From Cynocephalus volans (lineage: Eukaryota; Chordata; Mammalia; Dermoptera; Cynocephalidae), in the NCBI RefSeq assembly GCF_027409185.1, contig NC_084462.1, forward strand, positions 155,855,490 through 155,919,489: 64,000 nucleotides of DNA. Reading direction: 5' to 3'. The notes beneath the pieces are model-generated. The model had not been told where the DNA came from. It made no database searches and was given only the letters and a program-made list of their open reading frames with translations. A program made the translations under genes and the position numbers. Shown piece after piece: positions 1 through 11,300 of this stretch. Position 1 is the stretch's first letter; each line of letters starts with the position of its first letter.

Positions 1-874
1 CGCCAAGAACGGCTTCCTCAGTCATCTCCCCACACTCAAATCTCAAGTCAAAGCACAAATGCCACCAATTCTGCAAAGCCAGCCTTGATGTTCCCCAGGT
101 GTCATCTCAGATTTCTCAGACTTCTTTTGTAGTACTTCATCTGCATTTGCTTAAGCTATGTGGCCTTTCTTCCTTCTATTATAGTCACTTGTGTAGATCT
201 GAGTCCTTTGACTAATTTTTAAGGCCAGAGCTGATGTCTTCTTTATCTCTGTGTAATCCTGGCTAATCTACGTGCTCCACCGGCCTCAGTCTGCCTCGTG
301 TCTTGCTGAGTGGGCATCTCAAAGGACATAAGGGACTTCAATGCTAGGAAGTATAGCAGTGCTTCCCTAGAGCCCTTCTTTCCCTCCCCAAATCGCATTA
401 TATCATCAGAGGCTCCACAACAAAATCCCGAACTCCTCTAGTTCTATCCCTGAAGCCTTTTTATTTATTTCCCTCTCCCTGCTTACCCTCTCTCTTCATT
501 CTTCAGTGGATCAACTTACCTTCTCCAGCTATGACCTCTCTCCTTATCCTTATTTCTAGCAGAGTGGAATTGTCTTTAGCAGTTGAGGAAACTGGGCAGA
601 CTTTTGCATGCTAATATATTTCGCTCCATCTTACATGTATCTACTACAAAATACCTGGTCCCAGTAGACTCAAAAAACACTCACCAATGAATGGATGATC
701 AGGGCAAACAGCCCATACACATAATTCAGACCAAATTGTCTACTTCTCTCTATCTCCAGTTCTTCTTCCTAGGCCAAGCCACCATAATTGATTGCCTGTA
801 TTTGCTTCAGCCTCCAAAGTGGTATTTACACCCCCGGTCTTGTGCCCCAAGAGTCCATTCTCCACACAGTGGTC
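1..874. other. Spacer downstream of PGF, nothing recognised
   Basis: This is non-coding DNA of mixed composition. I see no gene, promoter or clear repeat in it. In human the next gene beyond this side is RPS6KL1, but no trace of it is visible. Confidence 0.5.
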
Positions 875-1225
875 AAAGTGACCACTCATAATGTTACTTG
901 ATTTCCCTGCTTGAACCCTGCAATGGTTTCCCTCCATGTTATAACAAAATTCCAACTCCTTACGTTGTCTTGCCCCTGCCTCCTTATAACATCACATCCC
1001 ACATTTCTCCTTCCCTTGCGCATCATGCTCTGGACACACTGGGATTCCTTCTAGCCCTTTCTATTAGCTGTGTCCTCTGTTTGGAGTGCTCTTATCCATC
1101 ATCCTCACAGGACCATCTCCTGCTGTTCCTTCAAGCTTCACCACAAATGTCCCCTCTCCAGAGAGGCCTCCCAGTCTAGGGTACTGTCCCCCAAACACTC
1201 CTGTTCACCTTTACTTGTTTTTTGT
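875..1225 (+). mobile_element. L2 LINE 3' fragment
   Basis: It contains the characteristic L2 order 'ccctgcttgaaccctgcaatgg', 'aaattccaactcctta' and 'aatgtcccctctccagagaggcct'. It is diverged and non-coding. Confidence 0.75.
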
Positions 1226-1230
1226 TCTGT

Positions 1231-1715
1231 TTACCTACTGTTGCATAATGAACCACCTTGAAACAACTTGTTCTTATGATATCTTATGATTCTGTGGGTC
1301 AGGACATCAAACAGGGCACAGTGGGTACAACTTGTCTTTGCTCCATAAGGTCTGGGGCCTCAGCTGAGATAACTGTAATGGCGGGGAGCTGGAACAGTTC
1401 GGGGTTGGCTGAGCATCTCTCTCTCTCTCTCTTTCTCCACATCTCTATATGGCCAGCTTGAGCTTCCTTCCAATATGGTGACCTCAGGATAGATGGACTT
1501 CTTACATGGTAGCTCAGAGTTCCAAGAGACCAAGGCAGAAGCTACCAGTCCTCGTGGAAGCTGAGCATGGAGCTGTTATAGGATCCCTTCTGTTCTTGTC
1601 CATTGATCAAAGCAGACCCAGGTCAACTCAGATTCGAAGGGAGGGAAGAATGATCTTAATCCTCAAGTGGAGGAATGTGAAAGAATTCAAGGCCATTTCT
1701 AATACGCCAGAACCA
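1231..1715 (-). mobile_element. MLT1-like MaLR LTR remnant
   Basis: The plus-strand wording 'ctactgttgcataatgaaccacctt', then 'attctgtgggtcagga', and later 'tcctcaagtggagga', is the reverse complement of MLT1-type LTRs. A CT-rich simple run lies at 1414-1440. No internal genes are present. Confidence 0.65.
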
Positions 1716-2784
1716 CTTTTTGAAAACAATACCTTTTCCTATTAATTTATTTGTTTACATGGGTAACTTGCTTATTGAGCAAACAGGGGGATACAAACAA
1801 GCCAGTTTTTTCCCCTCCCTTCATTGCTTCTTGATGAACTATGTTGGTTCTCCTTTTCCTGCCACTTAACAGCATCTTGGGCAGAATTTCTAATGTTCCT
1901 GCCACTTTAATTTATTAAAGGTCCAGCCCCATCTAGGCTGGTCCATCCAAATAAAGACTAACCTTTTCCCTGTCCCAGGCAGGGCCTGGATTTGGCCCAG
2001 GGGAGTGGGGAAGGATGTGGTCTGTCTTTGTACTCCGTCTTCCCTCTCCCCAGGCCCTTTCTCTTTCACACAGATCAGGAAGGAGAGATTGTGGCCATTT
2101 CTTCTGGGGGATATGAAGGGACCTGGCATGACAGGCATCCAGATGCCAGCTGTCTTGTGAGCTCACTGCAGGGCCGCCCCACACCACCATTCCCTGATGT
2201 GAGAGATCCCTTCCAGCTCTGTATCTGACACCCCTACCCAGCTCCTGCTCCAGCCTACACCCTATAGCCCATCACCTGTGAAGGCTCCTCACCTGCAGGC
2301 CTCCCTCTTGGGAGAATCTGGGTGAGGCAGCTTAAGACATCCACCTTCTGCCATGTCCACCTGACCCACAGGAAACTTCTGCTGGATGCCCCTCCATCCT
2401 CCTGTCATGCTTCCGTTCTGCAGTCCCCCCAGCTCTTCATTCAGATAGTGCATGGTCTAATCTGAGTAGCAAATCCAGCTTCAGGGAGAGGAGAGGAGGG
2501 AACATCACCCCAGGATTCCAGTGACCCCGTCTCCATTTCTTTCCCTCCCCCTCCCTGGCATTCTGATTATGGAGAGTTCGGAAGGAGGTGCTGGGTGATG
2601 TTTGGGTGGAGCAGAATTACTTTTGCCATGTCTTAATAAATCCTGCAGGCAAGTGTCCAGCCCCAAATGGTTTCTTCTTTGTTCCAGAGTGTGAAGTACT
2701 CAAGACGCCTTTTTACTTAGCTCCGAGTCCAGCCACCATTCAAGATGCAGAAAAGCCCCCCTCTCAAAATCCTCTAATACACGA
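1716..2784. other. Spacer, nothing recognised
   Basis: Mixed sequence with no supportable gene or repeat. Short ORFs on both strands have no domain. Confidence 0.4.
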
Positions 2785-2925
2785 TCATGGTCTGTGTTTC
2801 CCCTTGAATGTGAGACCCATGAGAGCAGGGTCCCTGTGTGCTTTATTCCCCACCACATCCTTAGTGCTGAGAACAGTGTCTGTTACCTAGGCGGTGCTCC
2901 ACAGAAACATGGCAAGTGAATGAAG
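2785..2925 (+). mobile_element. L2 3' tail fragment
   Basis: The wording 'gagacccatgagagcagggtccctgtgtgctttattccccac', with a 'gtgctcca' end, is an L2 3' tail. Confidence 0.6.
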
Positions 2926-4430
2926 AGGGCCCCTTAAGGCCTAAATGATCCTTTCCTGCTTGTTCCTGCTGTGAGACCCCTGGCCATGGATGTAGATTTC
3001 TGCTTATGGCCTCTGGGAGCTCCCCTGCTTTCTGTTTAGCAATCTACAGGGCTCACTGGCCTGGGCAGAGAGGCTGACCTCCATGTGGACGATCTCATGG
3101 AGCTGAAAACCTTGGAGATGCTACAGGGGCTGGACTGGGGTCTTCAGGGCTGAGCCAGAGGCCTGCCCAAGGGGAGGGGTGTTCTTTTCAGCTGCCAGTC
3201 GGTCAAAGGCCTTGGCTCAGAACAGCTGCAGCCAATGCAAAGCCTGTCCCCTGGGGCTGATCCACACCCTCTCTGTGATCACCGGCCAGAAGCACATTCT
3301 GACCAGAGCGTCCTCCAGGGTGCCCAGGCCTCAGTGAACAGAAGGTCGAGGGCAGCCGCCTCAGCAGGGCCATTCCACCCTGCTGGGCCAACCATGGCTT
3401 CCCTCCAAAGCCCGAGGTGGGCGCCCCCCTCCACCGGGTCCCTGTGGGTTTCTCCTGGGCAGCATCAAAGGAAGAAATAGGGCTGAGGAGAGAATGGGAG
3501 TTCCCCTTCGTCCAACACATATGACACGAAGACACTCACACACCTTGCGGGGCAGAAGCAATGGGAGTCTGATAGTAGGTTAGTGAGCGGTTTGGGCTTA
3601 AAAAAAAAGTAGAATTTCTTTTCATGTCAAGGCATCAAGAGGACGGCAGAGGAAGTTGGGAGGTAAAAGACAGAAGTGGGGCAGATCCCTGCATCCAGCA
3701 GCTCCAGCAGGCTGGAGACACTGCCATTCAGTCCCCTGGGGCCCAGGCCAGGCTGTCTCCCTGAGAGCCTGAGGAGTCTGGAGCCCCCATTCACTTGGGA
3801 TCCAGACAGCAGGCACTTGACTGGGTGTAGGGTGGCCCTGGGGGGAGAAGGGGACTGTGCTCTAGAATTTGAGGGTGTTCAGAGGGGGCCAGGGCCAGGC
3901 CCCTCCTCAACTTTAAGGCCAAGACTAGATCTTGGGAGCTCCTCGCTAGGGGAGGGGTGGGCCGCAGGGTGCTGCAGGAGCAGGCCTGAGCTAGCCCCAG
4001 GGCCTGCTGAGAATGGAGCCTGGGACCGCACTAGAATGTGTCAAACCAGAGGGCCATCTAGGTTGTCAATGCTAAGCCCCTCAGGTTAGAGATGAAAACA
4101 AAGGCAGAGGGAAACCCGGTGCCACTTGGCAAGTTAGAGAAGAGCCCAGGCCTCTGACTCCCAGTTCAGGGCTCTTTGAATCTCCATCAGTCACATTGCC
4201 TTCTTGGGCCTCAGTTTCCTCAGGTGTCAAGAGGAGGAAGGAAGGAGAAAACTGACATGTTGCCATGACCTGTGACACGCTCTCTCACAACCTGGGCAGG
4301 TTTTTTCTCTGAGGAAACTGAGGCTCAGAGAAGGCGTTGTGCCCTTTCCATTGCCCCATTGTCCCTTCACCTGTCCTGCTTCCTCGTTCTGCTGTTGCCC
4401 ACTGCTCCAGCAGACACACTCTCACGCATG
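2926..4430. other. GC-rich spacer just past the PGF 3' end
   Basis: No gene is supported. Overlapping ORFs up to 137 codons are out of keeping with any family I know. A short MIR-like piece lies around 4200-4225. Confidence 0.4.
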
Positions 4431-4434
4431 AGCT

Positions 4435-5313
4435 GTTTCTGGACTAGAATACTTTATTCAAGAGAATCTGGCTTTGCAGTCAGATGGCCCCGCAGGGGCA
4501 GCTTGTGGGGTGTAAGGGCCATCGGAGAACCTGCTCCCCTTGCCACGGCCTCGGGGCTAGGACACGTGGGCTCCTCCCCTGGTGACCTCATCTTCATGGG
4601 CTGGGCTGCTCTTTGTCCAGCCTGGGGCCCACTCTTTCAGTGTCCCTGAGAGGGGGCAAGATGGGGGTGCCTTGTCTGGAAGGAACAATGTCCCAGCATA
4701 AGCAGGTGGCAGAATGAGAGGAGAGACCATAGGGGACAAGGAGTGGCAAGAGCCCCCAGGCAACCACTGTTCTTTCCAGCTGAACGTTCTGATCTCCAGG
4801 GCGAAGAGATGCTGCCAGGAGGAGGAGGAGGCGGCGGCGGAAGGGCCGATGCCCTCTGCCACTGCCTGCCCAGCCATCCAGCAGGGGCCGTGGCAGCCAA
4901 GCAGCCTCCTGCACCCCTACCTTAGCCAGGGGCTCCCTGCACAAGGGCTGCTTTTCTGGGCAGAGCCCGAGGCCCAGGAACAGGTGGTGGGTCCTCCTCT
5001 CTGTCCTTCTCCAGTCCCCTGAGACCCCCGGGGCCTCTGGGGCCTGGCTTGTTCCTCGCAAGGCCACATCTTGCTTCTTCCCAAGCTGAAGCTTCCATGG
5101 GTCTGTGGCTGGCTTCTTTCTTTCTCTCATGTCTGTTTAAGGCACTGAGTTCCTGAGGGTCCTGTCCCTCCCTGTCCCTCGTTTGGAAGGAGCAAGTCAT
5201 TCAGCAGGGATACAGTTCGCTAATAAATAGAGGGCAGGTGCCAGCAGGGAGGTAACAGAGTGACGGTAATAAATACACGAGCTGGGGCTGGGGTCTCTCC
5301 GCCGAGGGGCTGG
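4435..5313 (-). other. PGF: PGF 3' untranslated region
   Basis: This is the DNA between the PGF stop codon and the first good minus-strand polyadenylation signal, about 0.88 kb, close to the length I recall for human PGF. It contains a GGA/GGC-rich run at about 4816-4842. The long ORFs seen here on both strands show no recognisable domains and are treated as chance. Confidence 0.7.
4453..4458 (-). terminator. PGF: PGF polyadenylation signal AATAAA
   Basis: A canonical AATAAA on the minus strand lies about 860 nt past the stop codon. Cleavage is expected 10-30 nt further on (about 4425-4443). It is the first canonical signal on that strand after the PGF stop. Confidence 0.7.
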
Positions 5314-5341
5314 TTACCTCCGGGGAACAGCATCGCCGCAC
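5314..5341 (-). CDS. PGF: PGF exon 7 coding end
   Basis: This part encodes CGDAVPRR followed by a TAA stop at 5316-5314, after an acceptor ending GGCAG. The joining base completes Arg when spliced from exon 5, or Leu when spliced from exon 6. It therefore serves as the common last exon for both isoforms. Confidence 0.95.
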
Positions 5342-8300
5342 CTGCCAGAGAGCAAACACAGATGGGGGAGACGGGGTGTCAGCACTGTGCAGTGCGGGGG
5401 CCCCTCCTGTTGTGGGGGTGCAGACCCAGAGGGGAAGCTTGGACAGGGTGCATGGGAGGGATGCAGCACTCCTGAATCCCTGCCTGCACCGAGGCCAGCA
5501 ATAAGCTGGGAGCCACCTTGCACCAAGCGCGTACCCAGTGCCCAGCCCTGCACTGACCACCATCTCATTTACCCTTAAGAACATGGATTGAGGAAGGTGC
5601 TGTTAGGATCGTCCTCTCGCAAATGAGAAGCTGAGGCCCAGAGAGGTTAAGAAACTGGCCCAAGGTCACACAGCTAGTCAGTGACACAGTCACACTTGAA
5701 CTCAGTCTGGCTTCATGTAATAATGCCTCTGGTTACCCCCTAAGACAGCAGCAGTCTTCAAATGGGGTAACAGGTATCCCTAGACATATATGAAGACTGA
5801 GTATTGATAGTTTTAAAGAAATCGATTTTCAGCCTGCACATGCACGCTGCCTTAAAATTGCTTGCGTGAGAAAGTGCTGGAAGTCTGTTTCCCCATCCAC
5901 AATTGCCCTTCTCCCTTCAGAAAGGAAGAAAGCATCTTGCCCATTGCAAATCCTTTTAAAGTGCTTTGCCTCAAGGCAAAAGTATTTCCGGGGACAGGAA
6001 ACAAAAGAACAGTTTGAGATACTGGTGTAGGTGTTGAGCAAAGAAATATGGCAAATGACTGGGTAACTAAGCCTTTTGCAGGTCAGGTGGTTTCCAAGTC
6101 TTTCCACAAAATTGAAGAACAACTTAACCGAATAGTCAGCCAGTATGTCCTGAGGAGTAATTTTTGTTAGCAGATCACCTTGAGGCTTTGGCAAATAACT
6201 TGGAAGGAACTCAAGTAATTGGGTGACATCCAGTCCCATTTATTTATTTATGTGGGCATGGTTTCTCAACCTTTTCATCTATAAAAAATAATAAACAGGA
6301 ATGGAATTAATGCTGGATCCTGTCTCAGTGTGGCAGGAAGTAACATTCATTAACGGATTCATTAACTAATTGAAAAGAGGTAGCTACATCCAGCTCATTG
6401 AGAAGCATTCCAATAAGGTTGATTGTACTTCTGTGTTTAACATTTATTAAAATATGATGTATTTGTGCTGTTGTGATCAAGTGCAAATAATTATTTTGGT
6501 CATTTATTCCAGGAGAAAACTTAGTTTTATGCTCACAGGAAATTTAAAATAATCCAAACTCGTATGCCATTTTTGTGGCAGATAAATACAAAGTGATAAA
6601 TAAAAAACTTTTGAAACATTAAAAATAATATTACATTGGGTTCAGATTCTGTGGGGGAAGTGAAATGGAAGTACAAGTTCAAGGAAAAAAGAAGGAACAT
6701 AAATAGGTAACTATTAACGGAGGGTTCTCACGTATTTTTTTTGCTGTTCGTTTTTTTAAAAGTGGGTGCCAGTGAGTATTAAATCAGGATGGCATATTCC
6801 ATAGGAAACACCTGAAGAGTGAATTATATAATAGGCTTATATTTAAAAATTAATATTTATAATATGCCAGAAATTATATCCTTTGAAATTATTTATAATT
6901 ATATTGAAATTTCAATGTCAACTTAAAAATGAGCAAGGGAGCACACAGACTTCTGGAATTCTTTCAGGAGGTTCCTGAATGAGCTGTTTGAGGACTGCTG
7001 CCCTGGGAAATGAACTGATGGATACTTTCGATCTGGGGCTGTGGGGCTGCAGCTGGGGCCCTGAAATGACCTCATTGCCAGCTCCTTCCCCAAATCACTG
7101 AGTGGGCCCAGGGGAGAAATGAGGGCCAGAAGCCTTAGGGGAAGGAACATCCCCAGAATCCCTATCTTCACTGAGTGGGATGGAAATCTCCACTCAGGGA
7201 GGAGTGGGCTCCTGCGGTAGGACTTGGGTCAGGTCCGCCCCCATATCATGAAAAGATTTCCTGGAGTCTTGGAGCTGCAACAAGACTTAGGCCCTGAAAG
7301 GGAACCACAGTGTGACCAATTTGCTGTGCATGGGAAATATTTTATTTTTACTATTTACTCTCACAGAGTCAGGTTTTCCTTTCTCTAATCCTTATCTCCT
7401 AGACACACTCAGGCCTGGGACTTCCCCAGGTGTGAAGCCAAGGTGGGCAGGTAACACCAAGAGGGCAAGAGGAAGCAAGGGGACCCCATGGCAGAAATAC
7501 CAGCCTGGGAGCCAGTGGGGGTTGGAGAGTGCCCCTTCCCCAGGGTTACTAGGCAGCAGCCCTAGATAACTGTTCATCACTAGATAAGCGCTGTAAGCGC
7601 CCCAATCTTGCTTGCTTGTTCACTGGTGTACCTAGCACACGGTAAGTGCTCGGTAAATATTTGCAGAATGACCAAATGTCAGTGGACCCCCTACCCCCTA
7701 ATTCTACACAGAGAAAAACTGGGCTCAGAAAGGTGAAGTGATTCATTCAAGGCCATACAAGGCTAAACCAGGACAAGAACCAAGGTCCCTTGATGCTTCC
7801 TGGGCCCTAGAGCCTCAAGGAGGCACAGTTTGACTGCCCTCAGCCTTGCCTTTCCCTGCCCGACCACTAACGCCTGCTGGCAGGGCTAAGGCGGGGCTCC
7901 CCTTGGGCCCAGCCTCCTTGCCGTCCCTGGGCCCCTCGCACACTCACAGGTGGCAGTCTGTGGGTCTCTGCTTGTCTCTCTTCCTCTTCCCCCTGCCCTT
8001 GGGTCTCCTCCTGCAATAAGCCAAAAGCGTCAGGAGAGGGTGGCTGGGGTCCCCCATGCTAGGACAGGGGCTGGCAGGCCCAGGAATAGCCCGAGCCCCA
8101 GCCAGGCCACTTACCTTTCTGGCTTCATCTTCTCCCGCAGAGGTCTGGGGAAACAAAAGACAGAGGGCAGGGCGAATTAGGAAAGTGTGAGTGGGGGTCC
8201 CTGCCACCCCCCACACCTCCCCTCAGACCTCCTGGTCTTGAGTCCTGCAGTTGACACTGAGGCCACTAGGGGGTAGCATGGAGCTGGTGAGGGGGACATG

Positions 8301-11300
8301 GCCAGAGGGCCCTGGGCTCTCACTCCGAGAGAGAGGTGCGAATTCCCTCTTGGGGCCCTTCGCCACACCCTTCTGCACTCCTCAGCCTCCTGGCATCACA
8401 TCTGGGTCTTTCTGAGTCTGTTCTCTGCTGCTTCACTTTCTCTGTTCACTTCCTCCCCTTCCTTCCAGGGCGCACTCTGGAAGATTCCTCAAGGACAGAA
8501 AATGATGGGCAAGGCCGGGGACTGGGGATGGTTGCTGCCAGCTCGGTCTGCCTGTCAGGGCGCTGCCCTCCCCCACCAGGCAACAGCCATGTTCCAGCTC
8601 TGCCTCGAGGGGCTGTGGCTGTTGGCCCAGAAACAAGAAGAAAGGTGTCCCTGTTGCCGAGCCCATTGGAAGGGGACAGGGCCTCAGTCTTCCCTGGGAA
8701 CAGTGGTTGGAGGCATGGGACAGTTGGCTTTGGGGCCAGAAAATGCTGCCCTAGGCTGGCCTCTCCCTTGGGAGCCAGGGCAGGGCACCAGGGCCTCTTG
8801 GGACTGCCTGGTCATACCTCACCATATTGGGCAAGTCAGAGACATTCTCGGAACCTCAGTCTCCTCATCTGCTTGCCCCAGAAGAGTGGCTGTGAGGACA
8901 AAGCTGATGTAGAAGGTGAAAGGTCACCATCCAGCACTGTGCCAGGAGCTATTGTTAAATGGCTGATCCCTGGCTGGGAGGGATGGGAGGAAGCAGGTTG
9001 AGGCAGGGCCCCCAGTTCTGGCACAGTGAAGAGGGCCTAGCAAGAGGTGCAGCCAGAGCCCTGGACGCTCGGCAGGGCCACACCCATGGCAGTACAGGGG
9101 CTACTGGAAGACGTGCTAGTGGCCACGAGAGGTAGCATGAAAAAAACGCAGGCTGAGGAGTGAGACAGGCTGGAGCTCAGATCCCTCCTCCCACACTCAC
9201 TTGCTGTGGCCAATCACATAACTGTATGAAACCTGGGTGTCCTCATCTGTAAAATAGGGGGGCAATAGTACCTACCTCCTATGATGGTCATGAGAGCAGG
9301 GGCCCTGTCTGTCTCGCTCACCACTATGTCCCAAGCATCTAAGACAGTGTCTGGCAAACAGTAGGTGCTCGATAAATATTTGTGAATAAATGAGAGGACA
9401 CATTTGAGTGCCTAGTGTGGGGCTAGGCACAGAGTAGGTGCACAGTAAATGGTGGTTCCCCCCTCTTCTCACCCCAGGCCAGGGCACTGGACCTCGAGTC
9501 TGGGGCCTTCATCCATGGCCCAGTGGTACAAGGAGCAGCATCTCAGCCTGCTTCTCTCCTCCCTGAACCTGGCTGGCAGTGCCAGGCATGCTGTTCCTGG
9601 TGACAAGTGCCCCAGGCCCAAGTGCAAGACTGGTGCTGGTCAGAGGCTCTGCAGGTTGGGGGAGGGAGAGGTGGCAGGGGTGCCGCAACTTTAAAGAAAC
9701 CACAGTGCCTCCTTTCTTCTGCCCCTTTCCTCCACCAGGGCTTGTCCTTTTCTCTGCTTCTCAGCCCAGTCTGCCCCCTCCCAGGGGCAGGCAGCATGGA
9801 CCGGGGCTCTCTAGACTCACACTGTTTTTGTCTCCAAGCACCTCTTCCAGGGGCCTGTGGCAGCTGCCTCCTGTCTTGGAAGAGGGGACAACGTGCTGAG
9901 GCCTGCAAGTCTGGGAGGGACCCAAGCTTCCTCTTCCCCTGTCACCAGCCGCTGGGATCAGCTCCCCACGCAAAACTGCCTGGTGGGGGTAGAAAATGAA
10001 TGACGGCTGCCCCCGGTCCCTGACTTCCTTGGTCTTCCTCAGCTGGGTGCAGCCTCTGCCTCCGTCCCTGCCCTGGGGCCCATCTTTGCTGATGCTGCCT
10101 AGTGCAGGGGACCTATCCTTGCTACCCACCTGAGGACCTACCTGCACTCACAGCGTACGTGCTGAGAGAATGTCAGCTCCACATAGGACGGCCAGTCCCC
10201 AGAGCGAATCTTCAGGAGCTGCGAGAAGAAAAGGGTTGGCCCATGGGTTTCCAGCACTCTCTCCCCTCCCCCCATGTGAGGAGGACCAGACTCCCCATTT
10301 CCCACCAGCCCTCATTCTGCTTTGAGTGTGGGGCAAACAGTGCTCACACCTGCATGGGGATCTGAGGGAGGTCTCTGTCCCTCCCTACCCAGGACCACCA
10401 GTACCGCAACAGTACAGGAAGGGGACCCATGTTCTGGAGGCAGAGAGACCTGTGTTCAAATCTCAGCCTTTCTACCTCCTGAGCAAGTGAAATAACATCT
10501 CTGAATCTCAAGTTCCTCCTCCATGAAACAGGAATGACACCTGCCTCAAAGGTGTGAGCAAAGCTCAGGGGCTGAGCTTGCTCAAGAGGGCACCAAAAGC
10601 TCCTGGTATAAACAAGGAGTTCTTTAATACAAGTAGATTTCTTTCCAGCCTCAACTAGATATCCTGAGTCAAGACAGAGTTTGTGGAGGCCTGACAAAGA
10701 TGATGCAGATGGAGGCGAATGGGCTCAGAGCCAAGACGGGGGCTCAGGAAGGAGGGGCCCTGTGCTGGGGAGGTAAGGACACTGGCCTGGGAGTCAGGTT
10801 CCAGTCTCAGGATTGTGGCTTGCCTCCTGCCCTCTCTGAGTCCCTCCTAGTGAACAGGTCCTGTGGCCCCACGAGCAGGGTGCAGAGGATGGCAGGCGGG
10901 GCGACAGTGAGGAGAGCCTTCCTACCTGCATGGTGACATTGACCGTCTCCACCGGCACACAGTGCAGGTTCTCATCACCACAGCAGCCGGTGCAGCGCAG
11001 CAGGGACACACAGGATGGGCTGAACATGTGCTCCACCTCACTGGGGTACTCAGTCACGATGTCCACCAGCCTCTCCAGTGCCCGGCAGTAGCTGCGGCCC
11101 CACACTTCCTGGAAGGGCACCACTGCAAGGATGCAAGAAGGCTGGGTCAGGAGAGCAGGGACCTGCTCCTTGAAGCCCCAGGCCTGGCTCCCGAGACCCT
11201 ACCGGGCCTTCCAGGTTCAGCCCACACCCCCTCGTCCAGGAAGCCCTCAGCCCTATCTGAGCTCCCTCTGCCCTGAGCTCCCGATGTGATCCCTCTGTGA

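Noticed and set aside
4594-5130. 178-codon minus-strand ORF past the PGF stop
   Set aside because: It lies in the PGF 3' untranslated region, and its composition follows GC and GGA/GGC runs.
8298-9001. Overlapping 204- and 221-codon plus-strand ORFs in PGF intron 4
   Set aside because: They overlap each other and a MIR fragment, and have no domain signature.
8145-10135. PlGF-3-type insert by extending exon 4 into intron 4
   Set aside because: Reading past the GTAGGT donor gives no convincing in-frame insert that I can match, so I do not annotate that isoform.
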